A program made the position numbers and the translations under genes. DNA of 8,046 nt from an uncultured Bacilli bacterium (lineage in GTDB: Bacteria > Bacillota_I > Bacilli_A > RF39 > UBA660): NCBI GenBank assembly GCA_948999435.1, contig CARJCM010000056.1, forward strand, positions 1 to 8,046, written 5' to 3'. The notes below the pieces were generated by a model. It was given only the letters and a program-made list of their open reading frames with translations, did not search any database and was not told the origin of the DNA. Of this stretch, positions 1 to 6,195 are shown in pieces; position 1 is the first letter of the stretch; each line of letters begins with the position of its first letter.

Positions 1-859
1 TTTCTTGACTAATTTTATAAGACCCCTTACTTTCCTTTGGAACAGTATAATTAGTCATTATTTCGGTCATGCCTTCATTTAAAGCAGTATAATTGTCATA
101 AAATTCAATAGTTGTATTTTCAATTTTTATATGTAAATGCTGATATGTATGAGCTAATTCGTGACACAAAGTTGTTTTAGTATAGTTAGATTGTAAAGTT
201 ATTTCTTTATTTAACCAGTTAAAATAAGCATCTGCACCTGGCATTTTTTTGCTGTCCTCTTTGAATTCTTCAGGAGTTAAAATTCTTACTTTTAAATCTT
301 TTACATTTTCATAAAATTTCCGATAGTTTGCTTCAGGATGCATTTTATAAAACGTTTCAAATTGTTCTTTTGCTACTTCTTTAATATCTTTAGGTAAATT
401 ATTGTTATTTTCAATAGCTTCTAATACTAACTCTTTAGTTAAATTAATTTTTCCTAAATGTTCTTCTAGTTCTTGTTGATTTTTAGGTCTTACATATTTA
501 TATTCTTCATTGCTGATAGTTTCACTTATAACTATACTATCATTTGTAATTTCTAAATTTTGATTAGCAGCTAGAGCGTTTGGCATACTATTTAATATAG
601 TTATTACTGTTAATAAACTTAACACGCCATTTTTAACTACTTTTACACATTCTTTGAAACGAAATTTTTGAATATTATAACATATATATGGTTCTTGATT
701 ATTGAACATATTATGTAAGGATACAAAGTCTTCTAGTATAGGATATTCATATTCACCTTGATTATTTATTTCTAAAAATGTTTGACGATTATTTTCATCG
801 ATAAATATCATAAACTTTTTATTGTTGTATTTTATTGGAAATAATTTTTTGTATGTCAT
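1..859 (-). CDS. Membrane-anchored HExxH zinc metallopeptidase-like protein, 3' end outside window
   Basis: The frame is open from an ATG at 859 to the left edge, giving 286 residues with no stop, so the C-terminus is missing. The start follows an AGAGGAG Shine-Dalgarno (867-873, spacing 7). Residues 1-70 are polar and aromatic-rich. A hydrophobic stretch at about 78-97 ends in A-L-A-A, so it is either a signal-anchor or a late, cleavable export signal. The outer part carries LCHELAH, with H233, E234 and H237 forming an HExxH zinc site. LNEGMTE follows at 260-266, where E262 or E266 could be the third ligand, as in gluzincins. This implies a zinc-dependent peptidase on the outer face of the membrane, but substrate and family are unknown. 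It starts 16 nt after the stop of the preceding membrane protein gene and probably shares its transcript. Coding potential is secure from length and motifs; activity is inferred. Confidence 0.82.
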   Translation of the reverse strand, partial: MTYKKLFPIKYNNKKFMIFIDENNRQTFLEINNQGEYEYPILEDFVSLHNMFNNQEPYICYNIQKFRFKECVKVVKNGVLSLLTVITILNSMPNALAANQNLEITNDSIVISETISNEEYKYVRPKNQQELEEHLGKINLTKELVLEAIENNNNLPKDIKEVAKEQFETFYKMHPEANYRKFYENVKDLKVRILTPEEFKEDSKKMPGADAYFNWLNKEITLQSNYTKTTLCHELAHTYQHLHIKIENTTIEFYDNYTALNEGMTEIMTNYTVPKESKGSYKISQE

Positions 860-866
860 TTTTTTA

Positions 867-873
867 CTCCTCT
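867..873 (-). promoter_or_regulatory. Ribosome binding site of the metallopeptidase-like gene
   Basis: AGAGGAG on the minus strand lies 7 nt before the ATG at 859 and just upstream of the preceding gene's stop codon relative to transcription (it overlaps 876-878 by none). It supports a real start for the gene that leaves the left edge. Confidence 0.8.
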
Positions 874-875
874 TT

Positions 876-1784
876 TTATTTTACTATTTCTGTTGAATAC
901 CAGTAATATCCATTTACTCCTTTTTTAAAGATATGTTTGTATTTTGTAAATTTATTTTTATTTTCTTTTAAAATTTGTTGTAAGTTAACATTTTTATTAT
1001 CAATATTTATACTATAACCACTATCTATGTCTTCTAATGCTTGTATATTTTCAATATCATATTCTGAAGTACTTTTAGCCACATACTCATAAATATTTAG
1101 TTCTTTATCTGTTGCATTATATTTATCTATTAAATGTACAATACTTATGTCATCATTGCCACCACTATATTGAATAAAATTATCATTGTAGTAATAATAA
1201 AGTAAGCCTCCAATAGTTATAGCTTTATCACTTGGTTTTGTATTTTGAAATCCAGTTAACTCTTTATTGTACATCTTTTTTGATTTGGAATTTATGTAGT
1301 TTAAAGAAATATAACTCTCTGTTGTTAAAAAAGTATCTAAAGCATCTTTTTCTTCAGGACAATAATCAATAAAATAAGTTGAATCTTCATTACAGATAAT
1401 TTCAAAGTTATGCTTTATTGTTTTGTTATTCTTGAAATTATAGTTTTCTTTATTAATAATATTAGTTACTAAATGTTCTAATAGTAAATATTTATCTATA
1501 TTTTGAATGTTCGAATATCCTTTTTTATATACTCCTCCTGATATATCAATAGGAATATAATTTAAATATTCTTCTAGTTCTTTTTCATTTAATGTTATTA
1601 CTTCTTCTTTGTTATTTTGATTACTATTATTCTCTTCATTATTATTTTGATGATTGCTATTGTTTTTATTTTCTTTTATTTCTGACTTATTATCTTTATT
1701 ATTAACAAACATATAGGTTATTGTTCCTGTTAAGGCACAAGCTAGTATAGTTATTATTATATAAATCATTGTATTTTTTTTCAT
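876..1784 (-). CDS. Membrane-anchored extracytoplasmic protein of unknown function, paralog B
   Basis: I do not recognise a named family in this 302-residue protein. Residues 7-27 form one N-terminal transmembrane segment after Met-Lys-Lys. A low-complexity Asn/Lys/Glu linker (about 28-62) follows, then a mixed globular region, so most of the chain probably sits outside the membrane. Landmarks shared with the upstream paralog are E-L-E-x-Y-L-x-Y-I-P just after the linker, an N-x-E-I-x-C segment with a second Cys 11 residues later, MYNK, GGLLYYYY, and the C-terminal FTKYKHIFKKGVNGYYWYSTE (279-299). A possible lipobox-like I-L-A-C lies inside the hydrophobic stretch, but the stretch continues past it, so a plain anchor is more likely. 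Start: ATG after GTAGGAG (1791-1797). It lies 20 nt after its paralog and 16 nt before the metallopeptidase-like gene, apparently in one operon. Confidence 0.85.
   Translation of the reverse strand: MKKNTMIYIIITILACALTGTITYMFVNNKDNKSEIKENKNNSNHQNNNEENNSNQNNKEEVITLNEKELEEYLNYIPIDISGGVYKKGYSNIQNIDKYLLLEHLVTNIINKENYNFKNNKTIKHNFEIICNEDSTYFIDYCPEEKDALDTFLTTESYISLNYINSKSKKMYNKELTGFQNTKPSDKAITIGGLLYYYYNDNFIQYSGGNDDISIVHLIDKYNATDKELNIYEYVAKSTSEYDIENIQALEDIDSGYSINIDNKNVNLQQILKENKNKFTKYKHIFKKGVNGYYWYSTEIVK
888..914. repeat. 27-bp direct repeat, copy 1, in paralog B
   Basis: This stretch is identical, base for base, to 1814-1840. Both copies encode the C-terminal Gly-Tyr-Tyr-Trp-Tyr-Ser-Thr-Glu region of the tandem paralogs, and similarity continues less perfectly beyond. 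It is best explained as the most conserved part of a gene duplication, or as gene conversion, not as a mobile repeat. Confidence 0.85.
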
Positions 1785-1804
1785 TATTTTCTCCTACTTT
1801 TTAT

Positions 1805-2710
1805 TTAGATTACTTCTGTTGAATACCAGTAATATCCATTAGTTCCTTTTTTGAATGTATGTTTATATTTTGTGAAAACATAATTATTTAAATCTATAAA
1901 TTTTTTTGTTATTAACCCATCTTTTATATCATTATTATCTATATATATTATACTTTTGTTGAGAACTTCTTTATTGTTTTTCAAATCAAATGTATTTTTA
2001 TATATCTTTATTGGCGTTTTATTATCAATTTGTTTGACATCTTTATCATAATCAGCAAATCTTGTAAATAGAGCTTCTTCCTCAATTATAATGTAATCGT
2101 TTATTTTCTCACCTTTTATTTTTTTATTTATTTTATTATAAACGCTAGAACCCGCTCCCCAATGTTCAGCATAATAAGGTTTTTGATAAAATAATCCTCC
2201 ACCTGGAATGGATAATACTTTAATATCAATGCTTTTTTTATTATACATATTTAATAGATTTTTATTTATGTCTGCTTCTTTATAATATTGGGCTAATTTG
2301 CATGGTTTAAAGTCACATATTTCTAAATTATTTAATATAGGTATATCCTCTTCTTTAGAAAAAATATATTCATCAGTTTTTCTATACGCTTTATATAATA
2401 AAATTTCATTATTTATGTTGTCAATAGTATTTTTTTTACCATTATATGCATCTTCATATTGCTCGGATTCTTCATCAACTGGCAATACTGCATCTAAAAA
2501 CGGTATATAACTTAAATATAACTCCAATTCTTTTTCATCTAAAGCTATATCTTGATTATTATTCTCCTCATTATTATTTGTTTTATTATCATTTTCTTTT
2601 ATTTCTCTCTTATCATTATTTTTCATTATGATATAAGTTGTACCTGCTGATATAATACCTATTAAAATTACTGCTAAAATAATATAAATGTATTTCTCTA
2701 TCTTTTTCAT
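1805..2710 (-). CDS. Membrane-anchored extracytoplasmic protein of unknown function, paralog A
   Basis: This 301-residue protein has the same architecture as its downstream neighbour. Met-Lys-Lys is followed by a transmembrane segment at about 7-29, an Asn/Glu/Lys-rich linker (about 30-53), E-L-E-L-Y-L-S-Y-I-P, then a globular region with a close Cys pair (C-D-F-K-P-C), MYNK, an S-I-P-GGG-LFYQ patch and the C-terminal FTKYKHTFKKGTNGYYWYSTE motif (279-299). The open frame extends upstream to 2776, but I place the start at 2710. An AGGAGAG site lies 6 nt before it, and a strong promoter lies inside the longer frame, so the extra 22 codons would not be transcribed from it. It is the first gene of a three-gene unit. 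No catalytic motif is visible; a surface binding, sensing or lipoprotein-like role is conjecture. Confidence 0.85.
   Translation of the reverse strand: MKKIEKYIYIILAVILIGIISAGTTYIIMKNNDKREIKENDNKTNNNEENNNQDIALDEKELELYLSYIPFLDAVLPVDEESEQYEDAYNGKKNTIDNINNEILLYKAYRKTDEYIFSKEEDIPILNNLEICDFKPCKLAQYYKEADINKNLLNMYNKKSIDIKVLSIPGGGLFYQKPYYAEHWGAGSSVYNKINKKIKGEKINDYIIIEEEALFTRFADYDKDVKQIDNKTPIKIYKNTFDLKNNKEVLNKSIIYIDNNDIKDGLITKKFIDLNNYVFTKYKHTFKKGTNGYYWYSTEVI
1814..1840. repeat. 27-bp direct repeat, copy 2, in paralog A
   Basis: Exact match to 888-914, 926 bp away, at the same place in the C-terminal motif of the paralog. Recombination between the copies would fuse the two genes in frame and delete one gene length. 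Confidence 0.85.
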
Positions 2711-2716
2711 AAACTT

Positions 2717-2723
2717 CTCTCCT
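2717..2723 (-). promoter_or_regulatory. Ribosome binding site that fixes the start of paralog A
   Basis: AGGAGAG on the minus strand lies 6 nt before the ATG at 2710. No comparable site precedes the longer in-frame ATG at 2776, so this site decides the start. Confidence 0.85.
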
Positions 2724-2732
2724 ATTATATTC

Positions 2733-2760
2733 ATTATAACATTTTTTTCTATTATATCAA
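2733..2760 (-). promoter_or_regulatory. Sigma-A-like extended -10 promoter for the surface-protein operon
   Basis: On the minus strand there is a -35 TTGATA (2755-2760), a 16-bp spacer and a consensus -10 TATAAT (2733-2738) preceded by TG one base upstream (TGTTATAAT, extended -10). Predicted transcription begins near 2726, leaving a leader of only about 16 nt that holds the Shine-Dalgarno. It separates this operon from yebC upstream, which has its own terminator. Confidence 0.8.
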
Positions 2761-2816
2761 TATCATTTTTATACAATAATATCGATTTTTAATTATGCGT
2801 ATAAATTTTTTTCTCT

Positions 2817-2844
2817 AAAATAAAAAGAAGATTTAATCTCTTCC
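2817..2844 (-). terminator. Short intrinsic terminator after the YebC2-type gene
   Basis: On the minus strand GAAGA (2839-2843) pairs with TCTTC (2827-2831), extendable by one G-U pair, across a 7-nt loop that contains the TAA stop codon. TTTTTATTTT follows directly. The stem is short and A+T-rich, so strength is uncertain. Its position between yebC and a new promoter fits a transcript end. Confidence 0.6.
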
Positions 2845-3555
2845 CTTAACATTGTGATATATTTCTGTTACATCTTCTATTTCATCTAATAATTTATATA
2901 ATTTATCAAATACTTCTAAATCTTCAGTGTTTAATTCGACTTCATCTTTAGCATACATTCCTATTTCATCTAATTCATATTCAGTAGGCCCATTAATACT
3001 TTCAATAATGTCTTTGGCTTTATTAGAATCATTAGGATGCAAACTAATAGTCAATTCTCCTTCTATATTCTCAAATTCAGTTGGTTCGATACCAGCATCT
3101 AATAATCTTTCAAATATTTCTTCTTCTTTATCTGTTTTAAAAGTTATTATAGCTAAATAATCATAATTATATGATACTGAATTATTTACACCTAAACTCT
3201 TATTTACTTTATTGAAAGCTGCACGTACCATTCCTACAGTACGATTAACGTTGTCTGTTAAAGTCTTAATTATTAAAGTAGATGCACCTGGACCAAATCC
3301 TTCATATACTACTTCATGGTAGTCTTCGCCACCTACACCTTTAGCTTTATCAATAGCACGATTAATAATATCACTTGGTACTTGAGCTTTTTTAGCTTTC
3401 TCTACCATTCTTTTTAATATAACATTACTCTCTATTTCTGGTACACCTTTTTTAGCTGCTAAATATATCTCTTTAGCAAATGTTGAATATGTCTTTGCTT
3501 TTATAGCTCCAGTTTTTTGAATACTTGCTTTTCGAACTTCATAGGCTCTTCCCAT
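2833..3555 (-). CDS. yebC: YebC/TACO1 family protein, YeeN/YeeI (YebC2) type
   Basis: At 240 residues it has full family length. The N-terminus reads M-G-R-A, followed by the basic helical domain with Y-S-T-F-A-K-E-I-Y-x-A-A-K. The hallmark segments are E-K-A-K-K-A-Q-V-P, I-x-R-A-I-D-K-A-K-G, Y-E-G-F-G-P-G and TLTDNVNRT (about residues 98-106), then N-S-V-S-Y and the C-terminal E-V-E-L-x-x-E-D-L-E-x-F and Y-H-N-V. The family was long called transcriptional regulators. Recent work on bacterial YebC2-type proteins and mitochondrial TACO1 supports a ribosome-associated role in relieving stalling, notably at proline-rich stretches. The MGR start and E-L-x-x-E-D-L end fit the YeeN/YeeI branch better than classical YebC. 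It has its own promoter, an AAAGGAG site (3565-3571, spacing 9) and a terminator, so it is probably monocistronic. Cytoplasmic. Confidence 0.95.
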   Translation of the reverse strand: MGRAYEVRKASIQKTGAIKAKTYSTFAKEIYLAAKKGVPEIESNVILKRMVEKAKKAQVPSDIINRAIDKAKGVGGEDYHEVVYEGFGPGASTLIIKTLTDNVNRTVGMVRAAFNKVNKSLGVNNSVSYNYDYLAIITFKTDKEEEIFERLLDAGIEPTEFENIEGELTISLHPNDSNKAKDIIESINGPTEYELDEIGMYAKDEVELNTEDLEVFDKLYKLLDEIEDVTEIYHNVKGRD

Positions 3556-3586
3556 TTGAAATCACTCCTTTGTTTTTATCTTTTAA

Positions 3587-3615
3587 ATTATATTCCTTAA
3601 ATGTATTTTTGTCTA
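3587..3615 (-). promoter_or_regulatory. Sigma-A-like promoter of the YebC2-type gene
   Basis: On the minus strand there is a -35 TAGACA (3610-3615, five of six consensus bases), a 17-bp spacer and a -10 TATAAT (3587-3592, perfect). It fills most of the 66-bp gap after the patatin stop codon and lies 31 bp before the yebC start, so yebC can be transcribed independently of the genes before it. Confidence 0.8.
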
Positions 3616-3621
3616 GTTTAT

Positions 3622-4671
3622 TTAAATAAAATACTTTAATCTATTTACATAATCATATATAAAATGATTTTTGTGTTTTATCTTTCTTAACTTTCGAAGC
3701 ATTTTAGTTGGCTTATATATTTCATAATAATTAATATGTTCATGTTCCATTACATATTCGAAAGATCTTATAGTAGCTTCTTTAATATTCCTTGCTTTAA
3801 AAAAGCTCTTAATTCTTCTTTGTAATTTCTTAGGTACTTTACGATTTAAAAATTCATAGTACTTTTCACTTTTAACTTTAAAAACATATTTTTCACCATC
3901 TAAATGTTTTATTACTCTTATTGCATCATAATAACCCATTTTAATGTTTTCTTCAATCCGATTATGATCTAAATCAAGCACTCCACCTAAGCCTCTTTTA
4001 GATTCTATAACTATAACATTTTTCGTTTTATCATATTTTCTAGTTATTCCTATACCATGGATTTTAACTAAATAAACTGTATCATAACCTTTTTCTAACA
4101 TCATATTAACTGGGCCTAAATCTCTAAAACCACCATCTAAATAATAGTGATTATCAATTAATGGTTCCATTTTAAATAATGGCAAGCTAGAACTAGCGAT
4201 AACATAATCCTTGATTTTTTCTTTATCCATATCGCTCTTCCATAAGTATATTGGTTTAAAATCTTTAAGTCTAACTGTTACAAGCCCAAAATCAATATCA
4301 CTATTAAATAATGCATCAACATCTAAATATTTATCTATAACTTGTTTTAATCCTTCTAATTCTATTCCTTTTTGTAACATTATACGAAATGCTTCTTTAG
4401 CAAAAACTTCAGCATTACTTAACTTTATTTTTTTATTTACTGAAGCATCTATAAACTTCTTAGAAAAACCAAAAACTTCACCCATATTAAGACTTCGCCA
4501 TACACTAGCTAGAGTTTCTCCTTTTCCAGTTGCGATAAGTGAAGCATTTAACGAACCTATACTTGTTCCACATACACCATTTATTTTAATGCCACATTCA
4601 TGCATCGCTGCATAAACTCCTGCTTGATAAGAACCTCTTACTCCCCCACCTTCAAGCGCTAGTCCTATCAT
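3622..4671 (-). CDS. Patatin-like phospholipase family protein
   Basis: Patatin-type lipid acyl hydrolases cleave ester-linked fatty acids from phospho- or glycolipids using a Ser-Asp dyad. This 349-residue protein opens with L-A-L-E-GGGVRG (oxyanion-hole loop, residues 8-13). The nucleophile elbow is GTSIG, with Ser37, and the catalytic Asp179 is in DGG (179-181), so both dyad residues are present. Residues from about 260 on are outside the core and very basic (K-K-L-Q-R-R, L-R-K-L-R-K-I-K-H-K), perhaps for contact with acidic lipids. There is no signal peptide, so the cytoplasmic side or membrane surface is expected. The ATG at 4671 follows AAGGAG (4680-4685, spacing 8), which lies inside the upstream SDR gene. 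The 20-bp overlap suggests translational coupling. The substrate is unknown. Confidence 0.92.
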   Translation of the reverse strand: MIGLALEGGGVRGSYQAGVYAAMHECGIKINGVCGTSIGSLNASLIATGKGETLASVWRSLNMGEVFGFSKKFIDASVNKKIKLSNAEVFAKEAFRIMLQKGIELEGLKQVIDKYLDVDALFNSDIDFGLVTVRLKDFKPIYLWKSDMDKEKIKDYVIASSSLPLFKMEPLIDNHYYLDGGFRDLGPVNMMLEKGYDTVYLVKIHGIGITRKYDKTKNVIVIESKRGLGGVLDLDHNRIEENIKMGYYDAIRVIKHLDGEKYVFKVKSEKYYEFLNRKVPKKLQRRIKSFFKARNIKEATIRSFEYVMEHEHINYYEIYKPTKMLRKLRKIKHKNHFIYDYVNRLKYFI

Positions 4672-5602
4672 ACTCTTTACTCCTTAAAAAGAATATAAAT
4701 GGTTTAGCAAAAATCCTAGCTAAAACTCTATTTTTAGATGTTCTTTTTAAACGCATATAATACGATGATAAAGAATCACTTCGATAATCGATGATTTCAT
4801 TTAATTTATCACTATCTTCATATACACCTACATAAAAGTTTTTATCTATAAATATTCTCGTTAATAAATATTTGAAACTAAAACCATATATTTCTAATAC
4901 ATTGGCAAGAATTTCACGATAACTGGCAGTGAGTTGTTTGCCACCTCCAGCATTCCATACTTTTTTGTTTAACTCTTCTGTATTATTTAAAGTGTTAGCA
5001 AAAAGATAAGCTGCATCATTGTCTGTTAAAGCTTCTACCACTCTATTTTTCTTAACATTGTACATAAAAGCTCCAGATGCTGGATTACATAAAATTAATG
5101 GTAAACGAATAATGGTATAGTTTCTTATTCTTTTTTCAATTAATTCTTCTGTTTTTAATTTTGTATTACTATAATAATCATTTTCCGTTAAATTAGCCTT
5201 AGATTTAATACTTGATTTTTCGGTTTCGCCATATATAGTACTAGAAGATGCATATACTAAAAAACATTCGGGATTGTAAAAATTAATCGCTTTAATTATA
5301 TTCTCTGTGCCTAAATATTCAATGTTCTCACTTAAACCTTTTTTTATATCGGCGATGGGAGGTAAGACACTTGCTAAATGTATAATATAATCTTGATCCT
5401 TAACTAAAGCTTCAATTAAAACTTTATCATTAATATCTCCATATATAATATTTATTCGACGACGATATTTTTTGAGCTTTTTATAATTACTTTTGTTTCT
5501 TAAATCAAGCGCTGTTATTTCATATTTTCCTTCACTTAAAAGGTATTTAATAGTTTTGATACCTATAACACCTGCGGCACCAGTGACTAAAACTCTTTTC
5601 AT
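4652..5602 (-). CDS. NAD-dependent epimerase/dehydratase (extended SDR) family protein
   Basis: This 316-residue protein begins K-R-V-L-V-T-G-A-A-G-V-I-G, the Rossmann glycine motif with G8, G11 and G14. Asp33 at the end of the second strand favours NAD over NADP. The catalytic residues of extended SDRs are in place: S-S-S-T-I-Y-G (S121/T122) and YxxxK (Tyr144, Lys148). The family modifies nucleotide sugars or reduces small carbonyls; the C-terminal half, which sets substrate, shows nothing I can assign. The tail (F-I-F-F-L-R-S-K-E-Y) is hydrophobic then charged. The frame extends to a GTG at 5611, but that codon overlaps the Shine-Dalgarno, so I choose ATG 5602. It lies 23 nt after the hydrolase gene, overlaps the patatin gene by 20 bp, and ends in TGA. 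Operon partners suggest lipid or envelope metabolism; this is inference. Confidence 0.88.
   Translation of the reverse strand: MKRVLVTGAAGVIGIKTIKYLLSEGKYEITALDLRNKSNYKKLKKYRRRINIIYGDINDKVLIEALVKDQDYIIHLASVLPPIADIKKGLSENIEYLGTENIIKAINFYNPECFLVYASSSTIYGETEKSSIKSKANLTENDYYSNTKLKTEELIEKRIRNYTIIRLPLILCNPASGAFMYNVKKNRVVEALTDNDAAYLFANTLNNTEELNKKVWNAGGGKQLTASYREILANVLEIYGFSFKYLLTRIFIDKNFYVGVYEDSDKLNEIIDYRSDSLSSYYMRLKRTSKNRVLARIFAKPFIFFLRSKEYDRTSA
4680..4685 (-). promoter_or_regulatory. Ribosome binding site of the patatin gene inside the SDR gene
   Basis: AAGGAG on the minus strand is 8 nt before ATG 4671 and within the last codons of the SDR gene. Ribosomes finishing the SDR would pass over it, which fits coupled translation. 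Confidence 0.75.
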
Positions 5603-5610
5603 TTTTTTCA

Positions 5611-5617
5611 CTTCCTT
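5611..5617 (-). promoter_or_regulatory. Ribosome binding site that fixes the SDR start
   Basis: AAGGAAG on the minus strand lies 8 nt before ATG 5602. The alternative GTG (5609-5611) uses the last base of this site and could not be served by it. Confidence 0.75.
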
Positions 5618-5625
5618 TTTTATTA

Positions 5626-6165
5626 TTATAGTGATTTTAAAATTGCTTCAAATGAAGTGTATCCACTTTCAGAATTAATGTGGCCTCCACCTTTTATGAC
5701 ATATTCTTTATTAGAAATACTACTAGCAAATTCCTTTTCTACTTCATATTTAACATAAGGGTCATTGTCTGAATAATAACATATTATATTATCACAATAA
5801 TTTTTTATATCTGTATAATTATCGATATACATAGGTCCATTAACTGTATCAAAATCTCTATTAATACCAAAATAATTATTAAATCCACAAACAAAAATTA
5901 GTTTCTTTACTTTTATTTTATTAGTTATTAAATATTTACAAATAAAGATAGGAGCTATACTATGAGCGATAATTGTTGTAAATTCATTAATAGCTATCTT
6001 ATTTAATACTTCTGACCATGAATCAAAATTTTGTTTATCTATTCCTACTGGCATTTGAGGTACTAAAACTTTTTTATTATCTTTTTCTAATTGCTCTTTT
6101 AACCACGGAAACCAATTCCCTTCACTAGAACCAAAACTACCGTGTATAATTAAATAATTTTCCAT
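5626..6165 (-). CDS. RBBP9/YdeN family alpha/beta serine hydrolase
   Basis: At 179 residues this is a typical compact RBBP9/YdeN-like alpha/beta hydrolase without a lid domain. The N-terminus gives Y-L-I-I-HGSFGSSEGNWFPWL (HG at 8-9, N-W-F-P-W-L at 17-22), the family's signature opening. The putative triad is Ser69 in A-H-S-I-A (the usual elbow is G/A-H-S-x-G, so the last Gly is Ala here), Asp135 in S-D-N-D-P-Y-V, and His162 in GGGH. No signal peptide is visible, so it is expected in the cytoplasm, acting on a small ester or amide that is not known for most members. The start at 6165 follows AAAGGAGAG (6171-6179, spacing 5). It sits 30 nt after the KilA-N gene and 23 nt before the SDR gene, with no terminator on either side. 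Confidence 0.9.
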   Translation of the reverse strand: MENYLIIHGSFGSSEGNWFPWLKEQLEKDNKKVLVPQMPVGIDKQNFDSWSEVLNKIAINEFTTIIAHSIAPIFICKYLITNKIKVKKLIFVCGFNNYFGINRDFDTVNGPMYIDNYTDIKNYCDNIICYYSDNDPYVKYEVEKEFASSISNKEYVIKGGGHINSESGYTSFEAILKSL

Positions 6166-6195
6166 TTATTCTCTCCTTTAATTTATTTTACTAAT

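Noticed and set aside
1737..1784. Lipobox-like I-L-A-C in paralog B
   Set aside because: Hydrophobic sequence continues well past the Cys, the -2 Leu is atypical, and paralog A has no Cys there, so a membrane anchor is more likely than a lipoprotein.
2298..2631. Two plus-strand open frames (2298-2510 and 2446-2631)
   Set aside because: They lie antisense inside paralog A, have no ribosome site, and their hydrophobic sequence is what reverse-reading of A+T-rich codons gives.
2711..2776. N-terminal extension of paralog A starting at 2776
   Set aside because: The promoter and Shine-Dalgarno lie inside it, and the shorter form matches the Met-Lys-Lys start of its paralog.
2927..3160. Plus-strand open frame antisense to the YebC2-type gene
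   Set aside because: The minus-strand gene is a clear family member with promoter and ribosome site; the antisense frame has neither.
3617..3630. 14-bp palindrome TTTATTTAAATAAA over the patatin stop codon
   Set aside because: No loop, only A-T pairs and no U-tract after it, so not called as a terminator.
4211..4615. 134-codon plus-strand open frame
   Set aside because: Lies wholly opposite the patatin gene, which has its catalytic motifs; no start signal and no recognisable domain.
5625..5651. Possible promoter TTGAAG-15-TATAAT before the SDR gene
   Set aside because: The spacer is too short, the -35 is weak and it lies across the hydrolase gene end; operon read-through is simpler.
5493..5678. 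Plus-strand open frame across the SDR start
   Set aside because: It crosses the SDR start, its ribosome site and the hydrolase stop in antisense; no ribosome site of its own.
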